From Notolepis coatsorum (lineage: Eukaryota > Chordata > Actinopteri > Aulopiformes > Paralepididae), in assembly GCA_963971535.1 (NCBI GenBank), contig OZ020585.1, positions 21,999,958 through 22,063,957 of the forward strand: a DNA stretch of 64,000 nucleotides, in the 5' to 3' direction. The position numbers and the translations under genes are program-made. The notes beneath the pieces are model-generated. The model searched no databases. It saw only the letters and a program-made list of their open reading frames with translations, and had not been told where the DNA came from. Position 1 is the stretch's first letter. Each line of letters opens with the position of its first letter. Shown in pieces: positions 35,134 through 46,689 of this stretch.

Positions 35134-35425
35134 CGCTAGGTTATGACTATAACCAAGTTCTGTTAGTTAGAGGTGACGCTTGGCATCACACTGCACTATC
35201 TCGCGTACGTGCACGCGTACTGAATAAATTCCACAAATGTACCTCTAATACCAGTATTAGTCTGACCACACCCCTCATCAGCTTACCTTCATAAGCAGGT
35301 GTGTGGTCACCTGCTCTCCTCCTTCCCAAGCTTTCACCACAAGGTGAGGTCAAGGGCTGCAGCGGCCGTCTGATGCCAAGCGTCACCTCTAACTAACAGA
35401 ACTTGGTTATAGTCATAACCTAGCG
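35134..35425. mobile_element. element A: short fold-back relative of element B
   Basis: A 292-bp unit has perfect 55-bp inverted ends (CGCTAGGTTATGACTATAAC, then CAAGTTCTGTTAGTTAGAGG, then TGACGCTTGGCATCA). Its interior (CGCGTACGTGCACGCGTAC, CAGCTTACCTTCATAAGCAG, TTTCACCACAAGG) matches about 190 bp of the right end of element B in inverted orientation. It looks like an internally deleted derivative of the B family. Confidence 0.75.
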
Positions 35426-35956
35426 TTCTGTGCCGTTAGAGGCTCTGCTTGGCATCACACTGCACAATGGGAGGCCAAGCGGAGCCGCTGGCTGACAAAT
35501 ACACCCCGCTGACAGCCCCCCAAAACCATCAGAACAGGGAGGGCCGAGCCCCCCCGACCCCCCCTAATGGAGGGTATCCCCCCTATTAGGGGCTTCACGG
35601 GAAGGCGACGGACCCGACCGTGCGAAGAGGCACTCAAGCAACTCAACGCACAGGGTGAGCAGACCGTGGCTTGACCCCACGACTACACACACGCACAACC
35701 CGCATGCCACCCGGGAACGAACGGAGGAACAACCTCGTTACCGCCCCCAGAATCACGGGGTCAAGGGCAAACCCAACCCCGTGGCAAGGCCGTAGCAGCG
35801 GAGCGCGAAGGAAGACCCAGACCCACCAAAAGGACTGGACTCCCTGGAATGGGGGCCCGGAGAAGTCCATGATGCCAGCATCAAGACCCCACCAGGTGGG
35901 CACGTAGTGCCCCGCCCCCCACATCGCCAGCGTATTCGGACAAAGGCCCCCCAGTT

Positions 35957-36070
35957 ACTGCACCTGGTAATCCCAGGCGGTATCCCAACCAAGTACTAAC
36001 CAGGCCAGAACCTGCTTAGCTACCGAGATCGGACGAGATCGGGCGTGTTCAGGTCGGTATGGCCGTAAGC
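35957..36070 (-). rRNA. 5S rRNA-like sequence, copy 1 (probable pseudogene)
   Basis: Read on minus it follows vertebrate 5S rRNA nearly end to end: GAACACGCCCGATCTCGTCC, GATCTCGGTAGCTAAGCAGG, TTAGTACTTGG, then a C-box with two changes (GGATACCGCCTGGGATTACC). The box A region AGCTAAGCAGG is intact. A small number of substitutions against the canonical sequence and its place inside a transposon-like unit suggest a pseudogene, but pol III activity cannot be excluded. Confidence 0.7.
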
Positions 36071-36736
36071 CGAGCGGGCCCCGTCCCCCCAATAGTACAC
36101 CGCCTGGCACACTGACCCTGCAGAACAGGCAGTCAGCATGGCCGTAAGCACACAAAAAAGGTTAACCAACGGAAGCAGGCAGCGCACCGGGGAAAAACCA
36201 GGCAACAGGCTGTTAACCCTAGCCTGGAGACTGCGGACGAGACAGGCGCCAGAGGGGACAGCTGAACACAGCTGCCCCGGCGGAAGGGGCGTATGCTGGC
36301 GTTGTTGCATGACCAAGCCTCCATTTAAAAACCCCCACCCAGAGGGGTCGAGGCAGAGAAGGCTGACACGATTGGCAGACGTCATGAACGTGCAGGGGCA
36401 CCCTCAACCGGTGAACCCGGGAGTTGACACTGCTCCAACACACCAGGGAATCAACCACCTCGGTGTTACCCAATGCGGTGGTTGTTCCTATAACCCCTCA
36501 AGAAAAAACTCCAAAACACACCTGCGGGTATACACCGGCTATACCGCAGTACAAGTGTTTCAGTTTTCAAAAAAGGGTTAACCCAGGCCTACGGGTCGCA
36601 AACATCACTTCGGACCGGGCCTGGCGGTACGGGAAGCACAGGGTCACCAGAGGAGGTCAAAAAACCACCCCCACAGGCCCCTCTTCGCCATGCGTGAGAG
36701 AGGAGCGAAAAATAATAGAGAACCAGCCCCTAAGCA

Positions 36737-36850
36737 CACCGTACTTGGTATTCCCAGGCGGTCTCCCAACCAAGTACTAACCAGGACCAACCTGTGTAGC
36801 GGCCGAGATCCGACGAGATCGAGCGTGTACAGAATGGCATGGCTGTAAGC
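36737..36850 (-). rRNA. 5S rRNA-like sequence, copy 2 (probable pseudogene)
   Basis: On minus it keeps GGGAGACCGCCTGGGAATAC (C-box exact), TGGTTAGTACTTGG and CTCGATCTCGTCGGATCTCG. The A-box region is changed (GGCCGCTACACAGG). It starts 780 bp from copy 1. Flanking sequence of the two copies is not obviously repeated. Confidence 0.7.
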
Positions 36851-39800
36851 CATTACGACAGTGCTGAGTAAAAACATACCCAACCAGGGTCTCCATAGCG
36901 CTTAACCCTGTGACACCCAGACCGACCTGGCATTTTTCCCCCTGAAAAAAGCCCAAGTCCCTCAGGGTACCAGAACAGCAGATCTGCATCCCCGGCGGAC
37001 AACGGGTTCAACTGATCTGGACCAGCGTGACCAGAACCAGTCCCGTGCCCTAACCACGCCGACATGCCTACTCCAGGAGAAGGGCAGATATGCGTGTCGA
37101 TCTTAACATGAAAAGAAGGCGCCACCCAGACGTTCGGGCGAACCGCGCCTGGTGGCCCACCCCAAGGGCGTGAGACCCCTCCACATATGTTCAGATCCAT
37201 TCCGTCATCATCCCCCAGACATGAACGAGAATCCGTCGACAACCCACCCAGGTCATGGGATGTGGTCGTCGGAAGAGGAAAAACCCCCATCTCAGTTGCT
37301 TTATAAAAACGCTGTTTCAACCACAAGCAACCAAGGCGTGCCAGTCAATCGCCTGTTTACAGCGAGCTAGCACTATACGTGCGTCGGGACACACCCCCAT
37401 CAATGAACAGGCTATTTAGACCTGTCATTGAATCCCCAAGGCGCCCAGGGGAACGACAAGAGGGGTGTGACACTCCCTAACTCCAACACTTCTGGAATAG
37501 AAAAGAAGGAAGCATCAACAGTATGTATCCCAGTCTACACAGCCGGGGTAAAAAATGTTCACATTTTTACATCCCACCACCCTCCCATAGGAAGGAGACG
37601 GGGATCCCCAGAGAGACTTCCCACGCGAGCTGTACAGATTGAAAAGAATATATTGCACCTTGAGCCATGTAAAAAACTGGTTTTAGGGCTCTCCGGGGAA
37701 GAGGCACTGAACCCATACACACTCAATAAACGAATTGAATCGAATACACACACAATAGAAAAGGACCCTTCTAGAGGGTCCACTCACTTTGACAATCTGA
37801 GGAGGAAGGCTCTGTACTCTGATGGAGGCTTCCTCACATGGAAGAAGGAGTCCGAACTCACAGAAGGCCTGAATAGGCGCTTGGTGAGGAGGAGCCCTGA
37901 CCACCCCCCCTGAAAACAGATCCATCACATGGACCTGAACAGCACACGGAAGTCCTACCAACAGAGACGCGCACGGTGACGTACTCTATGGCGGGGGAAT
38001 TCCTGCGGTGCACACGCCCAATATACCAGGCCGTGGGACCAGGAACTCCCTCCCCCCCCCCCGTAACGTGCCGAACCGCCACGTGACGGGAACCTTGAAG
38101 GACAGGGGGTGTACCCCTGACCGACAGAAACAATGGGGAGAGGAAAGGTTACCAGTTCACCCCTTTACGACCCCACACCCATGATACGATGTAATGACAA
38201 AAAGAGAATATGACACAGTCATAGTCAACTCTATGAAGCGTTTTACAGCTCCACACAGCGCATGAGCTAACCTGCTATCTGATTTTTACTAAGGAAAAAC
38301 ACAGAATAGAGAGGGCTCTAAGAGCCCCGGTCCAACATACACATGTGCTTCTGTGGCCAGTCCAACCCAGTTGTAGGTCACATGACACACACAACCCATC
38401 ATCACCTACAAAAAAATGGCAAAAACACTCAACAGAGGAACGCCGTTTTTTTCACAATGAGAGAATACATCATTCTCGATTAGTATCGGCCACAGGCCTT
38501 GCTAAGCACACATGACAGCAACCAAACCATTTTCTTTTTTTAGGAAAATAAGTCTCTCCAGCAGATTTAGCACAACCTCAGCAATCAAGCTAAGAGTTAC
38601 ATCGCATCCCTACCACACAAAAGACACAAATAGTGCACAAACATGTCTGATAGGAGGATGAAAAAGTCCCCAGGGAACCGGGGGGGAAAACACAATCCTC
38701 CTATTTTACCCTCAATACGGCCAGTTAAAACAGGAAAACCTGTTAATATGTGAACACACTGTTCATTGTCATCACAGTCTGAGAAAGAACATTCTTTTAC
38801 TCACTTGTCACCAAGCATAGCTTCATAGGTTAGTTACCTTAGTTGTGAGTACACGGTACATATAAACACCATGATGTTTCTCACACAACAACCAGATCAT
38901 TACATCCCGATTTGCACGGAGAAGCTAACTGCCAGTGACAAAAACAGCTCACACATAACCCGCAACGTATCCTAAATGCATTGTAGCAACACACGTTTTG
39001 GGAAAAACACCGTTATTCACAATACATTTAGCAAAGTAAAACCAGAAGACGTGTTATGAGGTCTGGTCAACCCCGTTCCTACCCGGAACGCAGATCAGCG
39101 AAGTGCAGTCACAGACACCGTAGGAACACAGCCGCTCCTGTGTTGTCCGAACTGGGCAGCGTCACCGCCCCAACCCGCACTACAGTCCCCTGTTGATGCA
39201 ACCTTGCCGTCCTGGCTCAGGGCAGGGTCGACGAAACATCCCCTGTCAAGGATGACGTCGTGGTCAAGAGTGTAAAACATGTTAAAATCAAAGCACGTTC
39301 AACAGAATAGCATCAAGCTAACGGCCGCTCCAACCGTTCGGGTGCTACTGCTTCTGCTCGCGAGACGCCGAGCTAACGACGCACGCGATCAGAAGCGAGC
39401 TCACGGTGGCGCGCGAGAAGCTAAGCTACCCCGCGCCAGGCCATGGCCTATAGCAGCAAGCTAACGTTACCTAACGACCACGACATGCTAGCCCCGCAGC
39501 TAACAGCTGACTGGCTAATAGTAGGCCCAACCTAAGCAGGCCATGCAGCGATCCAGCAGGCTAACGCAGCAGTTAACAGCTGACTGGCTAACCGCAAGCT
39601 ATGAACATGTAAACAATGACATAACACTCACCCAGACAGGCCGCCGTTCTGAACCTCTCCTCACTTTTTAAGAGAAAAGAGAAAACAAGATGTCAACACC
39701 GCTTCACAGCGGTGATTTTACCACACCCGACGGAATCAGCACAATACCAACTGGCCTGTGTAGCTGACTTTGAACATGAATCTGCCGCTACCGCACATTC

Positions 39801-40081
39801 ATGCACATATCCCCTCGTGAAGGAATACTCTCATTTGGATATGAAAGATGGGGCCTTAACACGGTGACAGAGAGAATCCACTCGTCCAAAACACACAGGG
39901 ATCACCAGTGTCAATGGTCGCGGCCCACTAGTTAAAACTATAATGGTCTTCAGACCAAGGTCTCCTGTCGCCTAGGTGGCTGAACAAAGGACCCTAGCCT
40001 GGGGCCGGTTTCCATAAACATTGTCAAGTAGCCCCCATAGCACTAACAGACAAGTGGAGCCTGCCAGCAAACACTACTCAC

Positions 40082-40378
40082 CCAACCTGGAACGCACCGC
40101 TTCTCACAACAGCGGCATGTCCGACAGTTCAGCTGTGGCCTGACAGGTTTCACCCCAACAAACACAGCAAGGAACTGCAGTTGAGAAGCATGCAGCGGCG
40201 TGCTCCCAATACGAAAAACCGGTGGAGGGTTTTTAGAATGATCATCATCTTCTAGACACTCCAGTACGAAGACAATATCGCCGTATTTTCTCGAAAAATA
40301 GTGAGAGAGAAAATAAAGATATGATGTCAACGTATCCTTGTTTCCCAAAGCTGTTCCTAATCCAATTTCTTCCATCAT
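40082..40378 (-). CDS. unrecognised protein-coding exon in element B
   Basis: On minus an ATG in a good context (acaccATGATGG) opens at 40378 just inside the inverted end. It stays open for 99 codons to a strong donor (TTGG followed by GTGAGT, splice after 40082). The product has HYFSRKYGDIVFVLECLEDD, GSTPLHASQLQFLAVFVGVK and a cysteine cluster CRTCRCCEKRC. I do not recognise the family. Around 39640-39670 a pyrimidine-rich tract (TTTTCTCTTTTCTCTT) with AG, then GAGAGGTTCAGAACGG and a second GTGAGT donor, could be a following short exon in compatible phase. It could be the start of a spliced transposon protein. Confidence 0.45.
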
Positions 40379-41391
40379 GGTGTCAAGTGTGGGGATCTAC
40401 CGAGGCACTTATTCCTTGTGGTGAAAGCGAGAAGGAGGAGAGCAGGTGACCACACACCTGCTTATGAAGGTAAGCTGATGAGGGGTGTGGTCAGACTAAT
40501 ACTGGTATTAGAGGTACATTTGTGGAATTTATTCAGTACGCGTGCACGTACGCGAGATAGTGCAGTGTGATGCCAAGCAGAGCCTCTAACGGCACAGAAC
40601 TATACTTTATATTATTGCTATCTGTCCATTCTCATTGTCAATTGAGACCATAAACCGTCCCTTCAAAATGGCTTAAAGAAATAATTTTTTCATCAATACG
40701 TTCTCATTTTATAGCGTCGTGAATATAAGCGTTATATGGGGTTTGGTCTAGTATATTTCCTGGAAGGCGAGATACAGGGCGCTAAGCTAATAACATTAAA
40801 TCGAACAGTGTTTCGGCCCTACAGAAGCTAGAGATAAAAAGCTAAATGCATATTGTCGGTATTCATGGTCCACCATGAATGCATGAAAGGGGGGGGCGGG
40901 GACGTCGTTTCTGATGATTGATTACCAATAAAGGCATTAGCCTCATTAGCCACATTCGCTGATCGGCTGGTTGGCTATCAAAGCAAGGCCCGATCAGCGT
41001 GTCATTTACGTGAAAAAGATCTTACCGTGGGCCGGTTGGATCCCCAAAATGATTTCCCAGTTATCGATCGCCATCTGGTAGATCGATATGTCCATTGGCT
41101 GATGATATATTCCTTTACTGCATAGTGAATTTGGCGTCGCAAAAGGTATTCCAAGCTACAGGCTACACATATAGAATCCAGCTAACTGGAAACTCCATTG
41201 AAAGTAAAAAAAAAAACAAGGCACCGTTCTGCCACAGGGAACACTGCATTATCGAGACAGCGCCCCTACGAGGATCTGGCCGGTAATGCACTTTTCAGAA
41301 TTCCAAGAGTGGGGTAAATCTGCAGTGCCGCTCGGTGACATTGAGTAGGATATTAAAATGGAATAAAAGCCAAAACAACCTTGCCGGCCCT

Positions 41392-42313
41392 TTAACACTT
41401 TGAGCGCCACGCCGTGTTTTCCTTTTTACCCCCTTGAATGCCACGGTCCACTCCCAATGTTAACGTTAATAGCGCCTAATCTATGTTTTAAATGTGTCTA
41501 ATCTGCCCGTCGCTTATCAAAGAATCATTTTCCAGTCAGTGTTGTCAAGGCAGATTGGTTTTTTATCGCTTCATTTCCGTTTGAGAGCATTTTGAAAAGC
41601 ACCCGTGTTCAGGTGAAAAACAACCTATTCTATGATAATCGCCTTTTACTGGAATATTCCAGAACGTTGATATTTGTCTGCCTATTTATGAATCGTTTTC
41701 AAATAAACGCTAGATGATCAATAGTATACGTGCACGCACGCACGTTCGAGCCGCGTGCTGATAATAGCTGCTTTCATTTCCTCATGGATTTTACAGTGAA
41801 ACAGCTAGAGCACATATCACAAAAAAGCTTATATCTCCTCGAAAACGAGTCTGATTATCCTAACACTGATAACATAGATTCCTTACCTGACATCAGATGG
41901 TATCCAAATGGTATATTTCAATTCCTGATCACCATTCGAAAAAATCGATAAGTATATTGATCCAACGTGTGTACAGTATAACCCATGCTCGCCGCGGCTC
42001 AGAGGATCCAGAATGAACTCTGGTAACTCCGGCTGCATCAGTGGACTGGAAAATGTGGACTGGAATATTTTTTTTTTCCCATCCATTTTCATTGAGTCCA
42101 TTCCAAAAGGGTGATTTACCATCTGGGAGACGATATGGGGCGCTTTTTTCACATCTGATCGCCGGCGGCCCCTGGATTTCCAACGGTAATGCAATATGAT
42201 TTCAGATCGCTAAAAAAAAAAAAAAAAAAAAATCAGAGAAAAGCCGTGACGTGGCTTTCAACGTAACTATCGTAAACACGAGATTAGCCGTGAGTGGCGC
42301 TCAAAGTGTTAAG
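41392..42313. mobile_element. TTAA-ended element D, copy 1
   Basis: TTAACACTTTGAGCGCCAC at the left and its complement (GTGGCGCTCAAAGTGTTAA) at the right form 19-bp ends including the TTAA. The interior shares CCTATTTATGAATCGTTTTC, AAATAAACGCTAGAT, CATAGATTCCTTACCT and TATTGATCCAACGT with D copy 2. It has no coding capacity. Poly-A (42212-42230) lies near the right end. Confidence 0.65.
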
Positions 42314-42394
42314 CATGGCGCCGAAACACGGACATGTCCGTGGTCGGGCGGGAATGTGTTAATGCTAGCAGAATAAATGGATGTAAACGTTATT

Positions 42395-42470
42395 TAATAG
42401 ATTGCAGAATGGGTACAATACAATACGGCTCAATACAAACAATTGTTAAGGGAATGCAGACTGTTGTAGT
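42395..42470 (-). mobile_element. (GATT)n-tailed LINE 3' end, short piece
   Basis: AGATTGCAGAATGGGTACAA and CAATACAAACAATTGTTAAG match the LINE 3' UTR seen at 43264-43947. Confidence 0.6.
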
Positions 42471-42479
42471 TTGGAGTAC

Positions 42480-42790
42480 TGGGTTCCTTATAACAATAAC
42501 TTGACAACACGTTGGTAGCCGCAGCTACTTGGGACAGCTCTGCTGTAAACACAGGAAATAACCGTGCAGGTCTCTACTGCGCATGGGCATTGGGCAGAAC
42601 GGCTCCGTATCCGGCTCGCGCAAATTACATGGCACCATTGTCGGCGAGTTTCGGCGAGTTTCCAAAACGAAAACACCCTTTCAGCGTTGCCGCTAGAAAA
42701 ACGCGTTCTCCTTCCAAAACTGCGTTTCTTTTTAACTTGGACTTGCAAACGTAATCATTCGAAAATAGAACGTTGCTGTTTTACACCAGT
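42480..42790. mobile_element. hAT-like repeat fragment
   Basis: CGAGTTTCCAAAACGAAAAC, GCGTTGCCGCTAGAAAAACG and ACACCAGTGTAACCATGGCC resemble the right end of the repeat whose left end is at 29370 (GGTTACACTAGGGCC). The classification is tentative. Confidence 0.35.
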
Positions 42791-42829
42791 GTAACCATGG
42801 CCTGATTTTCCGATATTTCATGATTTTCG

Positions 42830-43173
42830 CAGAGCTATTTCTATATTCTATATTATGGCTATGTGTCTAATACGTCCGTCGCTTATCAATGACTTACTTG
42901 AAGTCAACATGTACGAAACGGATAGTTTTTTCATCGGTACATTTCCGTTTTATACCGTTTCTGAAAAACGGAAGTTTTTGGAAATGTCTAGGGGAAAAAA
43001 AGATTCCGTGATAATAGCTCTTTACTGGAATACACAAAACATGTTGTAATTTTTCGGCCTATTTATGAATCGTTTTCAAATAAACGCTAGATTATCGATA
43101 GTATATGTGTACTTATGCACGCTAGAGAAGCGGGCTGAAAATCGATTATCTATTTCCTGGTCAGCGCTAACAT

Positions 43174-43229
<56 letters not shown>

Positions 43230-44165
43230 TTGAGATATATGTGAAAAATACATCTGATTACCCCAAGACTGGTAACATAGATTGATTGATTGATTGATTG
43301 AAAACTTTATTAACAGATTGCAGAATGGGTACAGTACAGTACAGCTCAATACATACAATTGTTAAGGGGATGCAGACCAGAGAAAAACTTTCGTCTTGTT
43401 TACATCAGGGTCCCCCATTTTCAATTAATCATAACATATATGACATACACGACATACAGATAGACAGTACTGCTACATCTATACATTTATGACATACCAG
43501 ATTTGCAAATACAGTACTGTTTGTGATACAAAAAGAGTCCAGAAAAGAGAGTATATACATTTGACGTAGAAACTGTACATTGGAGGAGGTTGGGTAGGTG
43601 GGGTGGGGTTGGGTGGGTGGGGGGGGGACTGTACATTGGAGGTGGTTGGGTGGGTTGGGTAGGAGGGGTGGGTGGGGGACACTGTACAACTGTACAAGAA
43701 AAACTGTACATTGGAATATTGACAAAACCATACTTCGTAATTTGCTGTACATTGGAGGGGGTTGGGTTGGGACATTTACAGGGGCCAGTTTTGAATTGCA
43801 GTCTCCCGTAGGTGTACTTTGAGAGTGGTTTTGAAAGTGGGTATCGTTTCACATTCCTTTACAGCTTTGGGTAGGGCGTTCCACATTGATGTGGCATAAT
43901 TGCGAAACGTGTTTAGTCCCTTGTTTGAGCCGAATCTGGGTTTAAGATTCCTTACCTCACATCAGATGTTCTGCAAAAAGATTATTCCAATTCCTGATCG
44001 CCATTCCAAATATCGATCGCGTTTATTGATCCAACGTTAGGTACTCGAAAAATGAATGGATATCGCTAATAAAAGCAATAACGATTAAATAACGAGATTT
44101 CTCGTCCCTGGCACTCAACGCATGGCTTGAAATAACGAGATTTCTCGTGGCTGGCACTCAATGTG
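42830..44165. mobile_element. TTAA-ended element D family, copy 2 (interrupted)
   Basis: It shares words in the same order with D copy 1: CGTCGCTTATCAA, CCTATTTATGAATCGTTTTC, AACATAGATT, GATTCCTTACCT, TATTGATCCAACG. It is interrupted by a CA array (43177-43222) and an inverted LINE 3' end (43264-43947). Its right end has two tandem pieces with AACGAGATTTCTCGT and CTGGCACTCAA, a diverged form of the D terminus. Confidence 0.55.
43264..43947 (-). mobile_element. LINE ORF2 C terminus and 3' UTR, inverted, inserted in D copy 2
   Basis: On minus it reads NLKPRFGSNKGLNTFRNYAT, SMWNALPKAVKECETIPTFK and TTLKVHLRETAIQNWPL, then a stop. The 3' UTR contains four ACTGTACATTGGAGG-like G-rich units and ends in a (GATT)n tail at 43264-43281. 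It interrupts GGTAACATAGATT/GATTCCTTACC of element D. It is the same family as 21990-22410. Confidence 0.75.
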
Positions 44166-44519
44166 AAATAAATGCCAAAAAATTCTAAATGTGAATATTA
44201 TCTTAAAGGTGCTCTATGCAGTTTCGGGGGAAGGGGATCTGCAGAACCATGTGACACTGGCACAATTGTGCAATATGCTGCACTGGTCTAACTGGAACTC
44301 TGCACTTTACACTTCATATATATATCACTGCAGTGTTTTGAGTAAGCACAATCTTGTCACGTTTGACAATTTTGTGATTTTCTGTAATATTAGACTTGTT
44401 TTTAAATGTTTGCACAATCGTGTATCATCATTATTTTCTGGACTGGTGGTTAGACGTTGGAGCTCTAGCAGAGCAAACACACAAGCTTCCAATAATGGTG
44501 ACTGTACTGTTCCCATGTG
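44166..44519. other. no gene recognised
   Basis: It starts with a MITE-like CTTAAAGGTGCTCTATGCAG at 44203. No partner end or exon is identified. Confidence 0.4.
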
Positions 44520-44675
44520 CGGTCTGTGCTGTTGCCCGTGGCGTGGGAGATCCGGGTCACGGTACCAATGTAACAGTTGTGACATTGTCACCTTAAACTT
44601 CGATGCCCCAAGGGAGCTTCGAACCCGGGTCTCCCACGCCGCGGGCAACAGCACAGACCGCTATACCAAGAAGTG
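44520..44675 (-). repeat. tRNA-like head in a long hairpin
   Basis: On minus, CTTGGTATAGCGGTCTGTGC (A-box-like) and CCCGGGTTCGAAGC (B-box-like) resemble a tRNA or SINE head near 44625-44672. About 38 bp of it (CGGTCTGTGCTGTTGCCCG onward) is repeated in opposite orientation at 44520-44558, giving a strong hairpin. A functional tRNA cloverleaf was not demonstrated. Confidence 0.5.
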
Positions 44676-46266
44676 AACTCACTGCTTTGTAACGTGTCTA
44701 TGTGTCTTTTGAGGGTGAGAGTGAGTTTAACCCATAGCACCGCTACTCGCCCCAGTCACTTCACAACATCGGAAGTCCATCATGACTGCGCTTCGTGGTA
44801 CCATCCGTTACATATGTACAGTACACCATAAAAACATTAATCTAAGGTTGTCTCTATACTTTCTTTTAAATATGCGTTTTCATGCGCAAGAGGGTGGGGC
44901 TGCATATCCTGCGTTACTTTGGAGTGTACATTGTGCACGTCCTCAGAAATTAATGCTACGCGTCCGCAAGATGCAATGAAGCGCGTCCACAAGATCCAAT
45001 GAAATGCGTCAACAGTGGGATGTGACAGGCTAAGCGCTAAAACTTGCAAACTCAACATAACCTCCTCGAGTGTCGCCACATGTTTTTACGTTGCAAATCC
45101 ACATTGTGGATAGTTCACAAGGAAGATATTGAGCAGACTAGTGAATTCACTTTTGAATCCTCCAGGTAAAATATGTATGTGAACAATGTCATTCACGACG
45201 CGGACGCGGCCGCTTGTCTACTCGTACACATGGTTAAAAGCAAGTATACCAAGACCCTAAGATGGAAAACACCTAAATCAGCCCATGTCTATATTTGACT
45301 CTGGATAAGCTTCCTGTGAAGTCTAAATTGCCACAGGCCAAGTACACTATTGTGTAAACAAGACAAGACTCCGTTGTGAAGCAACAGAGACAGAGACAGC
45401 GATAGAGGGCGAGAGAGAGATAGAGGGAGAGAGAGAGAGAGGGAGGGAGAGAAAGAGAGAGAGGGAGAGAAAGAAGAATTGCGTAAGTCCGCCTGCTTTG
45501 CTGAAAGCGGTGAACAGAAAATAGCAGCCCCAGTGTTTCTAAAAGCGGCCTCTCCGCCACAGATGGCCCCCACGCTTTCCGCCAGTGGGTCAGTGGGTAA
45601 GGGAGGAGAGCAGTAGGCCTGGAGGAGAGGACAGGACAGAGGCTGTAGCCAATTCCATACGCCGCTAGCGAGGGGGGGAGGGGGGGGGGGGGGGGGGGGG
45701 GGGGGGCCGGGAAGGGTGGGCGTCGTGGGCAACGGGGCACCGGGAAAAAAACACAGGGATTTCCAAGGCCAAGTGGGCCGAGGTTTACAGCACGTGGCTA
45801 AAAACAGCAGCGATGACGGCAGAAAAGGTTGGCAGTTTGTCACCAGCTATTTCGGTAATGTTCAACAAGAGAGAGAGATGAGGCAAAGGGAAAAATGTTG
45901 ACGTCATCGGTGTACCGTATGTCCCCCCTAACCCCTCCATCCTTCACGCCCGCCTACATCCTCTTCTCACAGCCGGCAGCACCACCGGCCTGGCCTGCCA
46001 GTGCCCATGCCCAAGAAAATAAAATACCTCGCTCCTGAATTCAGTTTCGGGGGCCATATTTGGTCAAGTCGAGGCTAATGCTGAGCGCTCGTTGCCCTTT
46101 ACGGAAAAGCCACATGAATTTGAATGAAGTTCTTTTGTACGGTATCACATAACATGCGTTTTCCAGAGTGTTTTAGAACATGTGCGACTGACATAATCCC
46201 ATGTACTGTACGCTTACGTGATTTCACATGTGTTATTCAGTAGCGAGTCCCAGCATTTTCGGCACT

Positions 46267-46269
<3 letters not shown>
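44676..46269. other. no gene recognised; G- and GA-rich tracts
   Basis: A GA-rich run lies at 45410-45475 and a poly-G at 45672-45706. Overlapping frames of 155-184 codons on minus (45273-45843) are proline-rich or serine-rich translations of these tracts and are not convincing genes. Confidence 0.45.
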
Positions 46270-46625
<356 letters not shown>

Positions 46626-46689
46626 CAAATGATTGATGTACCAACAAGAATGAATAATCGTGCAGGATCAGTCTCATCGACCTGTATAG

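Larger units (their letters stand above)
35426..40599. mobile_element. element B: 5.2-kb inverted-end element with 5S rRNA-like sequences
   Basis: It begins TTCTGTGCCGTTAGAGGCTC, TGCTTGGCATCACACTGCAC and ends with the exact complement, giving 40-bp inverted ends. With element A it interrupts the left arm of element C, whose flanks GTAGAGCTA and TATACTTTAT adjoin it. The interior is GC-rich at the left and holds two 5S rRNA-like sequences. On minus it has an ORF-bearing exon near the right end and splice-like signals. No known transposase motif is recognised. The long stretch 37914-40040 has no long open frame and reads as intronic or non-coding. Confidence 0.65.

Noticed and set aside
36138-37913. 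Frames of 147-161 codons in element B as transposase
   Set aside because: No catalytic or DNA-binding motif is visible, the plus and minus frames overlap, and parts lie over the 5S-like sequence; kept only as unassigned interior of B.
45273-45843. Overlapping proline-rich minus-strand frames of 155 and 184 codons
   Set aside because: They are driven by poly-G and GA tracts, overlap each other in different frames and show no conserved domain.
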